Positions 9,064-17,800 of a stretch of 64,000 nucleotides of DNA are shown piece after piece. Source of the DNA: CAMAXB01 sp964476565 (GTDB lineage: Bacteria; Verrucomicrobiota; Verrucomicrobiia; Opitutales; Opitutaceae); assembly GCA_964476565.1 (NCBI GenBank), contig CAYZBG010000012.1, positions 1-64,000 of the forward strand, read 5' to 3'. Within the stretch, counting starts at the first letter, position 1; each line of letters starts with the position of its first letter. The translations under genes and the position numbers were made by a program. A model generated the notes under the pieces. It saw only the letters and a list, made by a program, of their open reading frames with translations. It was not told the origin of the DNA and ran no database searches.

Positions 9064-10389
9064 ATGTTCAAACGCTTCTTCAAACTGCAGGAACACGGCA
9101 CGACGGTGCCGCGGGAGGTGCAGGCCGGGCTGACCACGTTTGCCGCGATGGCCTACATCCTGGTGGTCAACCCGTTGATCCTGAAGGACGCCGGCATGCC
9201 CCAGGAAGCTCTGATCACCGTCACCGCCCTGACGGCGGCCGTGAGCACGGTGATCATGGCCCTGCTGACGAATTTCCCGCTCGCGCTCGCGCCCGGCATG
9301 GGGATCAACGCCTACTTTGCCTACACGATCTGTCTCGGCCTCGGGGTGCATTGGAGCTCCGCGCTCGGGCTCGTGTTCGTCAACGGGGTCCTCTTTCTCG
9401 CTCTCTCGCTCACCGGGATCCGTCGGCGCATCATCGACGCCATCCCTCACTCGCTGAAGGTCGCGATCACCTGCGGCATCGGCCTCTTCATCGCCTTCAT
9501 CGGACTCAAGAACGCCGGCATCGTCGTCGCCAGCCCGGCCACGTTTGTCACCCAGGGCGACTTTTCCTCTCCGCCGGTCGCGCTCGCGTTCTTTGGCATC
9601 TTGCTCACCGGGGTGCTTGTCGCACGGCGCGTGCCGGGCGCCATCATCCTGTCGATCGCACTGGTCACGATCGCCGGTCTGCTCGTGCCCGACGGGAAGG
9701 GCGGGATGGTCACCCGTCCGCCCGACGCCTTGGTCTCGCTCCCGGCGTCGCCCGAACCGGTATTCTTCAAGCTCAGCTTCGAGTTTCTGCTGACTGATTT
9801 CGCGAAAGCCCTGCCGGTCCTCATCACCCTCCTGCTGGTGGACATGTTCGACAACATCGGCACGCTCATCGGTGTCACGAAACGCGCCGGGCTGCTGCGC
9901 CCTGACGGCACCCTGCCCAAGGCCGGACGCGCCCTCGTCAGCGACTCGCTTGCCGCGATCCTGAGTTCGCTCTTCGGCACGTCCACCGTCGTGAGCTACA
10001 TCGAGTCCGCCGCCGGCGTCGAAGCGGGTGGCCGCACCGGCCTGACCGCCCTGACAACCGCCGCCTGCTTCCTGCTCGCGCTCATCTTTACGCCGCTGAT
10101 CTTGATCGTGCCGAGCGCAGCCACCGCCCCTGCCCTCGTGATTGTCGGCGTGTTCATGTTTCAGACGGTGGCGGAGATCAAATTGGACGACTTTGCCGAG
10201 GTCATGCCGGCCGTCGTCACCATCCTGTGCATACCGCTGACCTTCAGCATCGCCGAGGGCCTGGGACTCGGCGTCATTTCGCTGGTGCTCATCGCCCTGG
10301 CCACCGGACGCCGCGCCACGCTCCCGGGCTTCAGCTACCTGCTCGCGGTGGTGTTCTTCCTGCACATTTTCCACGGCCTTTTCCTCTGA
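9064..10389 (+). CDS. NCS2 family purine permease (AzgA-like)
   Basis: A 441-aa polytopic inner-membrane transporter. The N-terminus (REVQAGLTTFAAMAYILVVNP), APGMGINAYFAYTICLGLG and the LLVDMFDNIGTLIGVTKRAGLL segment are hallmarks of the AzgA/AdeQ/GhxP branch of nucleobase:cation symporter-2, which imports adenine, guanine or hypoxanthine. The later GTSTVVSYIESAAGVEAGGRTGL motif is also intact. About 12-14 hydrophobic segments are visible. The ATG at 9064 is followed by the short MFKRFFKLQEHGT leader common in the family. The GTP cyclohydrolase-like gene follows 75 bp downstream on the same strand, consistent with purine use as a shared theme. Confidence 0.93.
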   Translation: MFKRFFKLQEHGTTVPREVQAGLTTFAAMAYILVVNPLILKDAGMPQEALITVTALTAAVSTVIMALLTNFPLALAPGMGINAYFAYTICLGLGVHWSSALGLVFVNGVLFLALSLTGIRRRIIDAIPHSLKVAITCGIGLFIAFIGLKNAGIVVASPATFVTQGDFSSPPVALAFFGILLTGVLVARRVPGAIILSIALVTIAGLLVPDGKGGMVTRPPDALVSLPASPEPVFFKLSFEFLLTDFAKALPVLITLLLVDMFDNIGTLIGVTKRAGLLRPDGTLPKAGRALVSDSLAAILSSLFGTSTVVSYIESAAGVEAGGRTGLTALTTAACFLLALIFTPLILIVPSAATAPALVIVGVFMFQTVAEIKLDDFAEVMPAVVTILCIPLTFSIAEGLGLGVISLVLIALATGRRATLPGFSYLLAVVFFLHIFHGLFL

Positions 10390-10464
10390 GCACGGCATCG
10401 CGCCCTCGCGCCCTCGCCAGCAGCGGCTTGCGCCCGCGGCGCCCTTGAACGAATCTATTCTGCC

Positions 10465-12054
10465 ATGGCCAAGATCGTGAATTTCGAGTCCTCGCCCGCA
10501 CCGGCCGCCCCGGAGCCGGATTTCGCCGCGCTCACCGCCCAGTTGCAGCACGTGAGTGGCAGCGCGGTCTCGATCTCGTCGATCGACGACCGCCCGCTCT
10601 ACGGCACCACGCTCTACATTGCCAACTGCACGCTCGACACGCGTTTCGGTCCGTTTCGCGCCTACATATTCCAGGACATCATCGACAAGCACTACATCAT
10701 CGCCCTGGCACACGGCGATATCGCCCAGGCGAAGATGCTCTACACGCGCCTCCACTCCTCGTGCGTGACGAGCGAGACCCTGCGCGGGTGCGACTGCGAT
10801 TGCGTGCAGCAGCTCGAAGGCGCCTTCAAGGTCATCGCCGAAAAGGGTAACGGCATCCTTTTCTACCTGATGCAGGAAGGCCGCGGCGTGGGGTACGTCG
10901 GCAAGTCCCGCGATCGGATGCTCGTCCAGGCGTCGCTCGACCAGGTGTCGACCTTCCAGGCCTACGCCGCGATGGGGCTGCACAAGGACCATCGCAACTA
11001 CGAGAACATCTCCCACATCTGCTACCTGCTCGGACTGAAGGCCTCGTTCACCGTCCTGACCAATAATCCCGACAAGGTGGAGGCCCTTCGCTCGCAGGGC
11101 ATCACCGTGGCGGGCACGGAGGCCCTCGAATTCGAGCCTTCCCCATTCAACCTCGCCTACCTCACCTCCAAGGCGGCCGGCGGACACATCCTGACGCGGC
11201 CGGCGGAGACCAAGGTGCGCCGCGCGCTGCCGCCGGAGCCGGTCGTGCCGTTCAAGCCGCATGCCCTGCCCGGAGCGAAACGGTTCATCTACTCGGCCAG
11301 TTACTTCCTGCCGATGAAGCCGGTCGACAACGACATCCTGCTCGCGGAGGACCAGTTCAAGGAGCTGTTCTCCAAGAACTCCATCGACCGCTACATGGCT
11401 GGAACAAAGCCGCTCGTACTCGGCTACCAGCTGATCCGGGGCAACCGGTTCTTCGTGAAGATCAACCCGGACAACCTCGCCTTCTTCAAGGAGGAGAATC
11501 CCCACGATCCGATCGTCGACCTGCTGACCACGCCGTACTGGTTCCGCGTGCACGTCTACTACGACGTGGTCACGACCCAGGAGTTCGTCGTCCTCACGCA
11601 CGGCAAGCCGCACATCTACGACATCCCGGTCGTCCGCCTGCAGAGCGAATCCCTCTTCAACCGCTTCCCGCTGCGCACGGTTGAGAACCGCGACAAGTTC
11701 AAGCAGTCGGTGAAGCACATCGTCACGTACGGCGTCGGGGCAATCCAGCTGATCCATAACGATGGACGCGGTGCCGGCTTCGGCGCCTATGCCACCGACC
11801 TCATGCTCGGCGAAGCCGGACACGCCCTCTCCAGCGACGAGGCCTATCGCAAGATCGGCGTGGGCTACGACAGCCGCGACTACGACGCGTCCATGGTGCT
11901 GCTCCGCCATCACATTCCGAACGAGAAGATCCAGATGGTGATGAACTCGCCCTCCAGCCTGGTAAAGAAGCCCGAGTACGCCGAGGCCCTCAAGGCGCAC
12001 CGCATCGACGTCGAAAAGTGGATCTTCCTCGATGAAGACACGGTGGGAGAATGA
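10465..12054 (+). CDS. GTP cyclohydrolase II-like protein with a second degenerate GCH2 domain
   Basis: A 529-aa protein. Residues about 40-230 form a GTP cyclohydrolase II domain, normally converting GTP to the first riboflavin intermediate: DTRFGPFRAYIF, HSSC, CDCDC and LMQEGRGVGYVGK. Zinc ligands are readable as C100, C111 and C113 with canonical +11/+13 spacing. Residues about 270-525 look like a diverged second copy. There RLQSES (391-396) replaces the R-x-H-S-E-C motif, E407 and R409 occupy the other two cysteine positions, while NDGRGAGFGAY and YDSRDYDAS keep the later fold motifs. Normal RibA is about 200 aa, or 400 when fused to RibB; here there is no RibB domain. It follows the purine permease. 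It could be RibA, or a GTP cyclohydrolase-like enzyme of another pathway. Confidence 0.85.
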   Translation: MAKIVNFESSPAPAAPEPDFAALTAQLQHVSGSAVSISSIDDRPLYGTTLYIANCTLDTRFGPFRAYIFQDIIDKHYIIALAHGDIAQAKMLYTRLHSSCVTSETLRGCDCDCVQQLEGAFKVIAEKGNGILFYLMQEGRGVGYVGKSRDRMLVQASLDQVSTFQAYAAMGLHKDHRNYENISHICYLLGLKASFTVLTNNPDKVEALRSQGITVAGTEALEFEPSPFNLAYLTSKAAGGHILTRPAETKVRRALPPEPVVPFKPHALPGAKRFIYSASYFLPMKPVDNDILLAEDQFKELFSKNSIDRYMAGTKPLVLGYQLIRGNRFFVKINPDNLAFFKEENPHDPIVDLLTTPYWFRVHVYYDVVTTQEFVVLTHGKPHIYDIPVVRLQSESLFNRFPLRTVENRDKFKQSVKHIVTYGVGAIQLIHNDGRGAGFGAYATDLMLGEAGHALSSDEAYRKIGVGYDSRDYDASMVLLRHHIPNEKIQMVMNSPSSLVKKPEYAEALKAHRIDVEKWIFLDEDTVGE

Positions 12055-12073
12055 CCGGCGGCGGGGCCGCCGG

Positions 12074-12228
12074 AATGACGAATGACCAATGACGAATGTC
12101 CAATGAGGCGGAGACGAACAGGCTCGGCGAACGCAGCGGGGAGGCTGGTCCCTGGTCCTTGGTCATCGGTCATTGGTCATTGGCCCTCCGGCCTTCGGCC
12201 TTCGTCATTCGTCATTCGTCATTCGCGA
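12074..12228. repeat. Two heptanucleotide repeat arrays in inverted orientation
   Basis: Array one, 12074-12108, holds five 7-nt units of AATGACG type. Array two, 12145-12228, holds twelve units that drift from CTGGTCC through TTGGTCA and TTCGGCC to TTCGTCA. The last units are roughly the reverse complement of array one, so the two could pair. The period is kept exactly although the unit sequence changes. The tract fills the space between the GCH2-like gene and the SIS-domain gene, ending 20 bp before the latter's ATG. Confidence 0.9.
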
Positions 12229-12247
12229 GCATAGCGAGCGCCCGCCC

Positions 12248-13303
12248 ATGGATCCTCTCGGACACGATTTGCTCGCCGAACGGCTTTCCCGCATTCCCGC
12301 GATATTGGCGGAGATGCTCGCGCGCGGGCCGGCGCCGCTGAAGCCGGCGACTTTGCAGTCGACGCGCTTCATCGTCACGGGCACCGGCAGTTCCGAGGCG
12401 CACGCACGTTACCTGGCGATGCTGCTCAACCTCTACACCGGGCGCGCGGCTTCCTACCTGCCGCTCTCCGGTTTCGTCGATTCGCCTGAGGGCGCCTTCG
12501 CTGGAAAGACCCTCGTCGTTTTCAGCCAAGGCGTGTCGCCCAACGCTCAGATCGCGCTGCGTCAGCGTCGTCGGTTCGCGCACACGGTGCTGTTTTCCGC
12601 CACCAATCCCGCCACGGCCCGCGCGGCCGGCAAACCCGACCGGGCCGCCCTGCTCCAGGCGATCCTCGACGAGGGCGGTGAGTTGATCGAGTTCCCGCTG
12701 GCGGAGGAGTACACCACGCTGATTCGCTTCGTCGGACCCCTCGCGGGCTACCTCGCCTGCCTGCAGTTCACCGGTCAGTTTTCCTGCTGCCGGTTTCGTG
12801 TGCCGTCCGCCGGCGAACTGCTGCCCCTGCTCGAGTCACCCGCACCTACGGACCTGCTCGACGCCATGCTGCGCCTGCCGAGCGCGTTCTCCCAGGGCTT
12901 CAACCTCGTCACGGCCGCACCCATCTCGGACTTTGCCCAGAACCTTGCCTGCAAGTTCATGGAAGGCCTCTTCTGGCCCTGTCCGCCGATCAGCGACTTC
13001 CTGCAGTTTGCCCACGGGCCGTTCCAACAGATGACCGCCCACCCGCATCCCGTGGTGATCTTGCAGGGCGGCTCGCCCGCCGAGGCCGAACTGGTCGATC
13101 GCAGCGTGAAAATGCTGCGCGCGGTGGGCCTCAGCGCGTTCGTGGTGCGCGTCGACGCCCCGCCGCTCACGTCGATCTTCGGCTTCGAGGCTGCCCTCAA
13201 CGCCCTGGTCTTTGCCGTCATGCGGCACCAGCGCATCGACCAGGTCAACTGGCCCGGCAAGGGGCGCGACGACCTGCTCTACGGATTCTGCCCGGACACC
13301 TGA
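12248..13303 (+). CDS. SIS-domain protein (sugar-isomerase-like)
   Basis: A 351-aa soluble protein with a SIS fold near the N-terminus: STRFIVTGTGSSEAHARYLAMLL gives the Rossmann-like strand and the Ser-rich phosphosugar-binding loop, and TLVVFSQGVSPNAQ is the second SIS loop. The second half keeps NLACKFMEGLFWPCPPISDFLQFAHGPFQQM, the segment in which GlmS-type isomerase domains carry their E-x-x-H-G region. No glutaminase domain is present, so it is not GlmS itself. Substrate and pathway are unknown. The ATG at 12248 is chosen because codons upstream lie in the heptad repeat tract. Confidence 0.8.
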   Translation: MDPLGHDLLAERLSRIPAILAEMLARGPAPLKPATLQSTRFIVTGTGSSEAHARYLAMLLNLYTGRAASYLPLSGFVDSPEGAFAGKTLVVFSQGVSPNAQIALRQRRRFAHTVLFSATNPATARAAGKPDRAALLQAILDEGGELIEFPLAEEYTTLIRFVGPLAGYLACLQFTGQFSCCRFRVPSAGELLPLLESPAPTDLLDAMLRLPSAFSQGFNLVTAAPISDFAQNLACKFMEGLFWPCPPISDFLQFAHGPFQQMTAHPHPVVILQGGSPAEAELVDRSVKMLRAVGLSAFVVRVDAPPLTSIFGFEAALNALVFAVMRHQRIDQVNWPGKGRDDLLYGFCPDT

Positions 13304-13309
13304 TATCCC

Positions 13310-13365
13310 GTCCCACGTCCAATGTCGCAGGTCCACGGTCGACCGTGGCTCCGGTACGCGGAGCC
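13310..13365. repeat. GTC-based heptad tract with overlapping palindromes
   Basis: Six consecutive 7-nt units starting with GTC or GTG (GTCCCAC, GTCCAAT, GTCGCAG, GTCCACG, GTCGACC, GTGGCTC) run from 13310 to about 13351. Within and after them are a 16-bp perfect palindrome, CCACGGTCGACCGTGG (13333-13348), and a 7-bp stem GGCTCCG/CGGAGCC ending at 13365. No T-run follows, so it is not a standard terminator. Confidence 0.75.
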
Positions 13366-13483
13366 AATCAGCCCTCGAGGCTTCCGCTCCGCTAGGCCGG
13401 TGGTGACGATCGGCTTTCCGCTCGTTGACCCGTAACTCCGCCCTCGTCCGTCGCTATCGCTTCGCGCTCCACCCGCCCCATCC

Positions 13484-14806
13484 ATGCCTTCAACCCCATT
13501 CGCTGCCGTCGCTGACGGAGCGGTTCTTTCCGTCGGTCCGTGGGCCCTGCTCCTGCTGGCCCTTCCGATCATCTTGCTCGGCGAAGCCATCACGGCCCGC
13601 CTCGGCTGGCTTCGACGGGCGAACATTCCCGCCGCCGTCGTCGGCGGCCTGCTCGTTGCCCTGATCTTGCTCGGGCTGCATGAGACGCGGCCCGGCACGG
13701 TCGAGCTCAACGGCAACACGACTCACGGCCTGTGGCTATGGGCAACCACGCCGACCTGGGGCATCGCCGACGCGCGACCCACCGATGTCGAGCGGCCTCT
13801 GTTGATCCTGTTCTTCACCTGCGTGGGCCTCAACGCGAGTTGGGCGGTCGCGCGCCGCGGCGGCTGGCCCCTGGTGATTTTGCTGGGGCTTTCCATCGGC
13901 GTCGCAGCGTTCCAGGCCGCGGTCGGCGCGGCCACCGCCGCCGCTCTCGGCGAATCGCCGCTCCTCGGTGTGATGTCCGGCAATGTCGCCTTGATGGGAG
14001 GCTTTGGCACGGCCGCGGGCTTTGCCCCGGAGTTTGAGAAGGCTGGCCTAACCGGGGCCGCCACCCTCGGAGTCGCTGCGGCCGCCTTCGGCGTCGTGGC
14101 CGGCGGCATCCTCGCCGGTTGGATCGGTGGGCTGCTGGTCGCCAAAGCGCGCCGAACCGCCCCGACCTCGACCGGTTCCGCCCCGACCGTGTCCGCGGAG
14201 GACACCGGCACGCGCTTCCTCGCCGAGGTGCACGCCCTGTGGGTGCACGCTCGCGCCACGTTGATCCATCTCGCCGTCCTGATCGGCTGCATGAAGCTCG
14301 GCGCCTTCCTCAGTGTCTATGTGCAGGGGCTGGGCCTGACCTTCCCCGTCTACATGGGCTCGATGGTCGTGGCTGCGGTGGTGCGCAACGCGCACGACCT
14401 CGGACGTGGCGCCTGGTTGAGCACCGACCGAACAGATGCGATTGGCGCCGTGGCCCTCGCGTGGCTGCTGGCCGTCGTCATGGTTGATCTCCAACTCGCG
14501 CGCATTCTCTACGCCGCCGGTCCTCTGCTGGTCGTGCTCGTCGTGCAGGTCGCCCTGCTCGCGCTGCTGGCGTATACTCTGATCTTCCGTTGGATGGGCC
14601 GCGACTACGAGGCCGCCGTGATCAGCGCAGGCATGATCGGCTTTGGCCTCGGCGCCATGTCCAACGCCATGGCGTCCATGCGCGTGCTCGCTGCGCGCTA
14701 CGGTGCCGCGCCCAAGGCGTTCCTGATCGTGCCCATCGTCGGCGCGTTCCTCGTCGATTTCGCCAACGCGCTGATCACGACCACGGCGTTGAACCTCTTC
14801 AAGTAA
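13484..14806 (+). CDS. gltS: Sodium/glutamate symporter
   Basis: A 440-aa polytopic membrane protein of the ESS family (GltS), importing glutamate with Na+. Diagnostic segments are NIPAAVVGGLLVALILLG, LLILFFTCVGLNASWAV, VALMGGFGTAAGFAPEFE (the re-entrant Gly-rich loop) and, near the C-terminus, APKAFLIVPIVGAFLVDFANALI. About ten to twelve hydrophobic segments are visible with a variable hydrophilic Ala/Thr/Ser loop in the middle (residues about 220-240). It starts 180 bp after the SIS-domain gene and converges on the AsmA-like gene with only 10 bp between stops. Confidence 0.93.
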   Translation: MPSTPFAAVADGAVLSVGPWALLLLALPIILLGEAITARLGWLRRANIPAAVVGGLLVALILLGLHETRPGTVELNGNTTHGLWLWATTPTWGIADARPTDVERPLLILFFTCVGLNASWAVARRGGWPLVILLGLSIGVAAFQAAVGAATAAALGESPLLGVMSGNVALMGGFGTAAGFAPEFEKAGLTGAATLGVAAAAFGVVAGGILAGWIGGLLVAKARRTAPTSTGSAPTVSAEDTGTRFLAEVHALWVHARATLIHLAVLIGCMKLGAFLSVYVQGLGLTFPVYMGSMVVAAVVRNAHDLGRGAWLSTDRTDAIGAVALAWLLAVVMVDLQLARILYAAGPLLVVLVVQVALLALLAYTLIFRWMGRDYEAAVISAGMIGFGLGAMSNAMASMRVLAARYGAAPKAFLIVPIVGAFLVDFANALITTTALNLFK

Positions 14807-14816
14807 CGCGCCGGCT

Positions 14817-17800
14817 TCAACGTACCGGCGCCGCCGTGCCGGAGGGGGCTGGAGCTCCAGTAGTCGCGCCGGACGCCTGCGCTTCTTCGTTCCGCCGCTG
14901 CGTCGCGGCCCGGATGGCGGCCTCGGTCACGAAACGCCAGAGGTCGCCTGAATCGGGGCTCATCGGCGTGCCACTGATCGAGAACGCCCGGCTCACTGTG
15001 AAGTACTCCCGCTCGTCCTGCTGACCGGTGAGGACACCGGCGCGGTTGAGCACCTGGGCCAGCGCGCCCTTGCCGGCGAGCGCCAGTTGCAGACGCAACG
15101 GCTGCTTGGTGATCGGCACCCCGTCCTGATACGTGATCCCGCCGGTGCCGGTGACCCGACTGGTAGGCGAGAGAAACTCCAGGGAGGTCAGCTTGATGTT
15201 CAGATCGGCGCCGCGCTCGACCTTCAGCGTGACACTGTCGAAGCGCAGTTCGTTGAGCTGCGACGCCAGTTCGGCCGTGGCCAACGTCGAGGCCGATCCC
15301 TGGATCGCACCGACCAGCCCGATCAGCGCGGAAGCCCGCCCCACCGCCTGACCGCGCTGACCGAGCGCGCGCAGGACCCCGCCGCTGCCCTTCACGTCAA
15401 ACGTGCCCTGCACGTGCTGCAACAAGTCGTCGAGCGTCGCGCCCCGGCCGGAAAGGCGTCCGGCCGCGGTGACCTTGGTCTCGACCGACGGCTTCTCCTG
15501 GGGATTGGCGGCGGCGAGCAGCGCGCCGACATCGAGGTTGCTCACGTTCAAGGTCCCGACGAGGGCGTACGGCTTCGCCTCACGGGCCTCGAAGGTCACC
15601 GCACCCGCGACCTTGAACGGATCCTCCTTCAAACGTCCTTCCAACGTCTCAAGCGCAAGGCGGTTCTCGGTCACGACGAAGACGCCCTTGAACGGGGCGA
15701 TCACCGTGTCCTTGCCGTAACGCACGGTGCCAAAGTCCGCCGTCATGCGCCCGTTCGCTCCGGACCAGAAGGGCTTCGCGTCACGCGTCGGCGCGGGCGT
15801 GGTCGGCGGCGTACCCGCGCGCGGCGGTGTGGTCGCCGGACGGCCGGGCGCCGGGCCGGTCGCCACAGGCTTCGCCGGCTCGGAGGCGGGTGCAAGCACG
15901 GCAAACGCCTGCAGGTCGTCGACGATGAGTTGGCGACCATTGACCCGCGCATCGAACACCAGCCCTTGCTCGGTCGGGCGGAAGCTGCCGGCGACGTTGA
16001 GATCGGTGGTCCGGCCCGAAGCGACGACCTTGACCGGGGCCTCCACCGCACCGGAGCCATCCGGCTTCAGGTTCGCCGTCAGCGTCACGTCGACGTCGCC
16101 CAACGCTTGGTTACCCGTGCGGGCCACGATCTCGCGCAGGGCCAGCGTGGCCTTGGCCGTGATCGCGTCCGCGTAGGAACCTTCAAACTCGGCGCTCAGG
16201 CGCCCGCGGTTCAGCGTCGCGTACGGCGCCAGCACCGGTTGCCGCAGCAAGCCCGCCACGTCGGCAGTGAGTGTACCGCGACCGTCCACCGCCAAGGCTG
16301 CCGCACCGAGGTTGACCTGTCCCGCCACCTTCGTCTGGAGCAGCGAGGCGTTGCCCTGCGCCACCGTGAGGTTGCGCACGTCATAGGTTAGACGGTCCGC
16401 GCGCAACGCCGACGTGAAGTCAACGGCCACGTCGAGCCGCTCGGCGAGCGCTGCGCCCGCCTGCGTAACGCCAACCCCACGCAAGGTCACCGGCGCGAGC
16501 GTGTTCGCGAGCACTTCCTGTGGCGACGTCATCACGATCTCCAGCGCTCCGCCGGTCAATTCGCCGGCAAAAGCAAAGCCCGCGACGAACGGTTCGGCCC
16601 AGGCGAGCGGAACTTCGCCCAGCTGCACGCCGACCGTCAGCCCCGGGCTGCCCGCCGCCTTGCCCGACGAGAGGTCAAGCGACACGGGCGCACGCAAGGC
16701 CACGTCCGCCAGCAGACCACCGCCGTCGCGACGCACCGTTGCCTTCAAACGGCTCAGGTCGAGCGTCGACCCGGCCTGGGCTCCGGCCGCATCCAAAGCG
16801 ACCGCCAGCGGACCGGGATCAAGCGGCAGATGGCCGCGATGCAGCGTGACCAGCCGCCCCTCGATGGCAGCCGAGAACGAGGTGGCCGGCGCCTGATCCA
16901 GACCGGTCACTGTCGCGTCCAGCCCGCCGCGCAGCGCGTCGCCGCCCGGAGTGGACACTTCGAGCCGCTCGAGCCGGGCGGAGGCGGAGCCGGCCGTGTA
17001 CGTGAGCGTTGGATACACCGTAAGGGTCAGATTCTCGACGAGCGCGCGCTCCTCCTGCCGCACAGTGAGGTTGCGCACCACCAGGGGCTCGGCCGGCCGC
17101 GCCTCGACCCGACTGCCATCCGGCGTGGCCGTGACATCAAGTGCCACGAAAACCTCGCCGCTCTGCAGGGATAGCGGGGCGGCCCACGGTTGGGCCCAGG
17201 CAACCGGCAGTGCGCGGATCGCCACGCGGGCAAGGCCTTCGCCCGGTCGCGCCAAGGTCACGGCCGAATCCACAAACGCTAAGGTCACGGGCTGCAGGCT
17301 GCGCACTTCAACCAAAGGTACACCCGCCGACGTGGCCACATCCACGGAGAGCCGGGCCAGGTTGGCCCGGGTCGCATCGGCCTGGGCCTCGAAGCCCGTC
17401 GCAAAGCGGACACCGCCGATCGCCTCGAGCTCCGGCGAAAGCACGGCGAGCCTCGAAACGGTGCCCCGCAGCTCGCCCGAGGTCGTCACCGCCCCCGTCG
17501 CCGTCTGCAAGGCGAACGCACCCTGACCATCGAGGGCGACATCCGGCAGGGAAAGGCCCGTGAGCAACGCAGCCAAGGACTCCCGCGCCAGGGTTACAGT
17601 CCAGGTCCCGGAAAGAGCCGAGGTCGATGGCTCGAACGCAGCATCAAGCGCAACCAGCCTCGTCGCCGCGCCGCCCTGCTCGCGCGCCAGGACAACCGTG
17701 TAGGTTTCGCGGCCCGCGTCGCCGCGACGCACCGCCACGTCGGCGATGAAGGGGTCCGCCGGCAGTCCCGGACCTTCGGCGGTGACGGCAGCCTGAAGAC

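Noticed and set aside
8941..12000. A 1019-codon open frame on the minus strand
   Set aside because: It lies antisense across the NCS2 permease and the GTP cyclohydrolase-like gene, both with clear family motifs. Its translation is rich in Arg/Gly/His/Asp with no motif, as expected from antisense frames of GC-rich genes.
12074..12228. Possible CRISPR array
   Set aside because: Units are 7 nt with no spacers and no cas genes lie nearby; these are simple heptad repeats.
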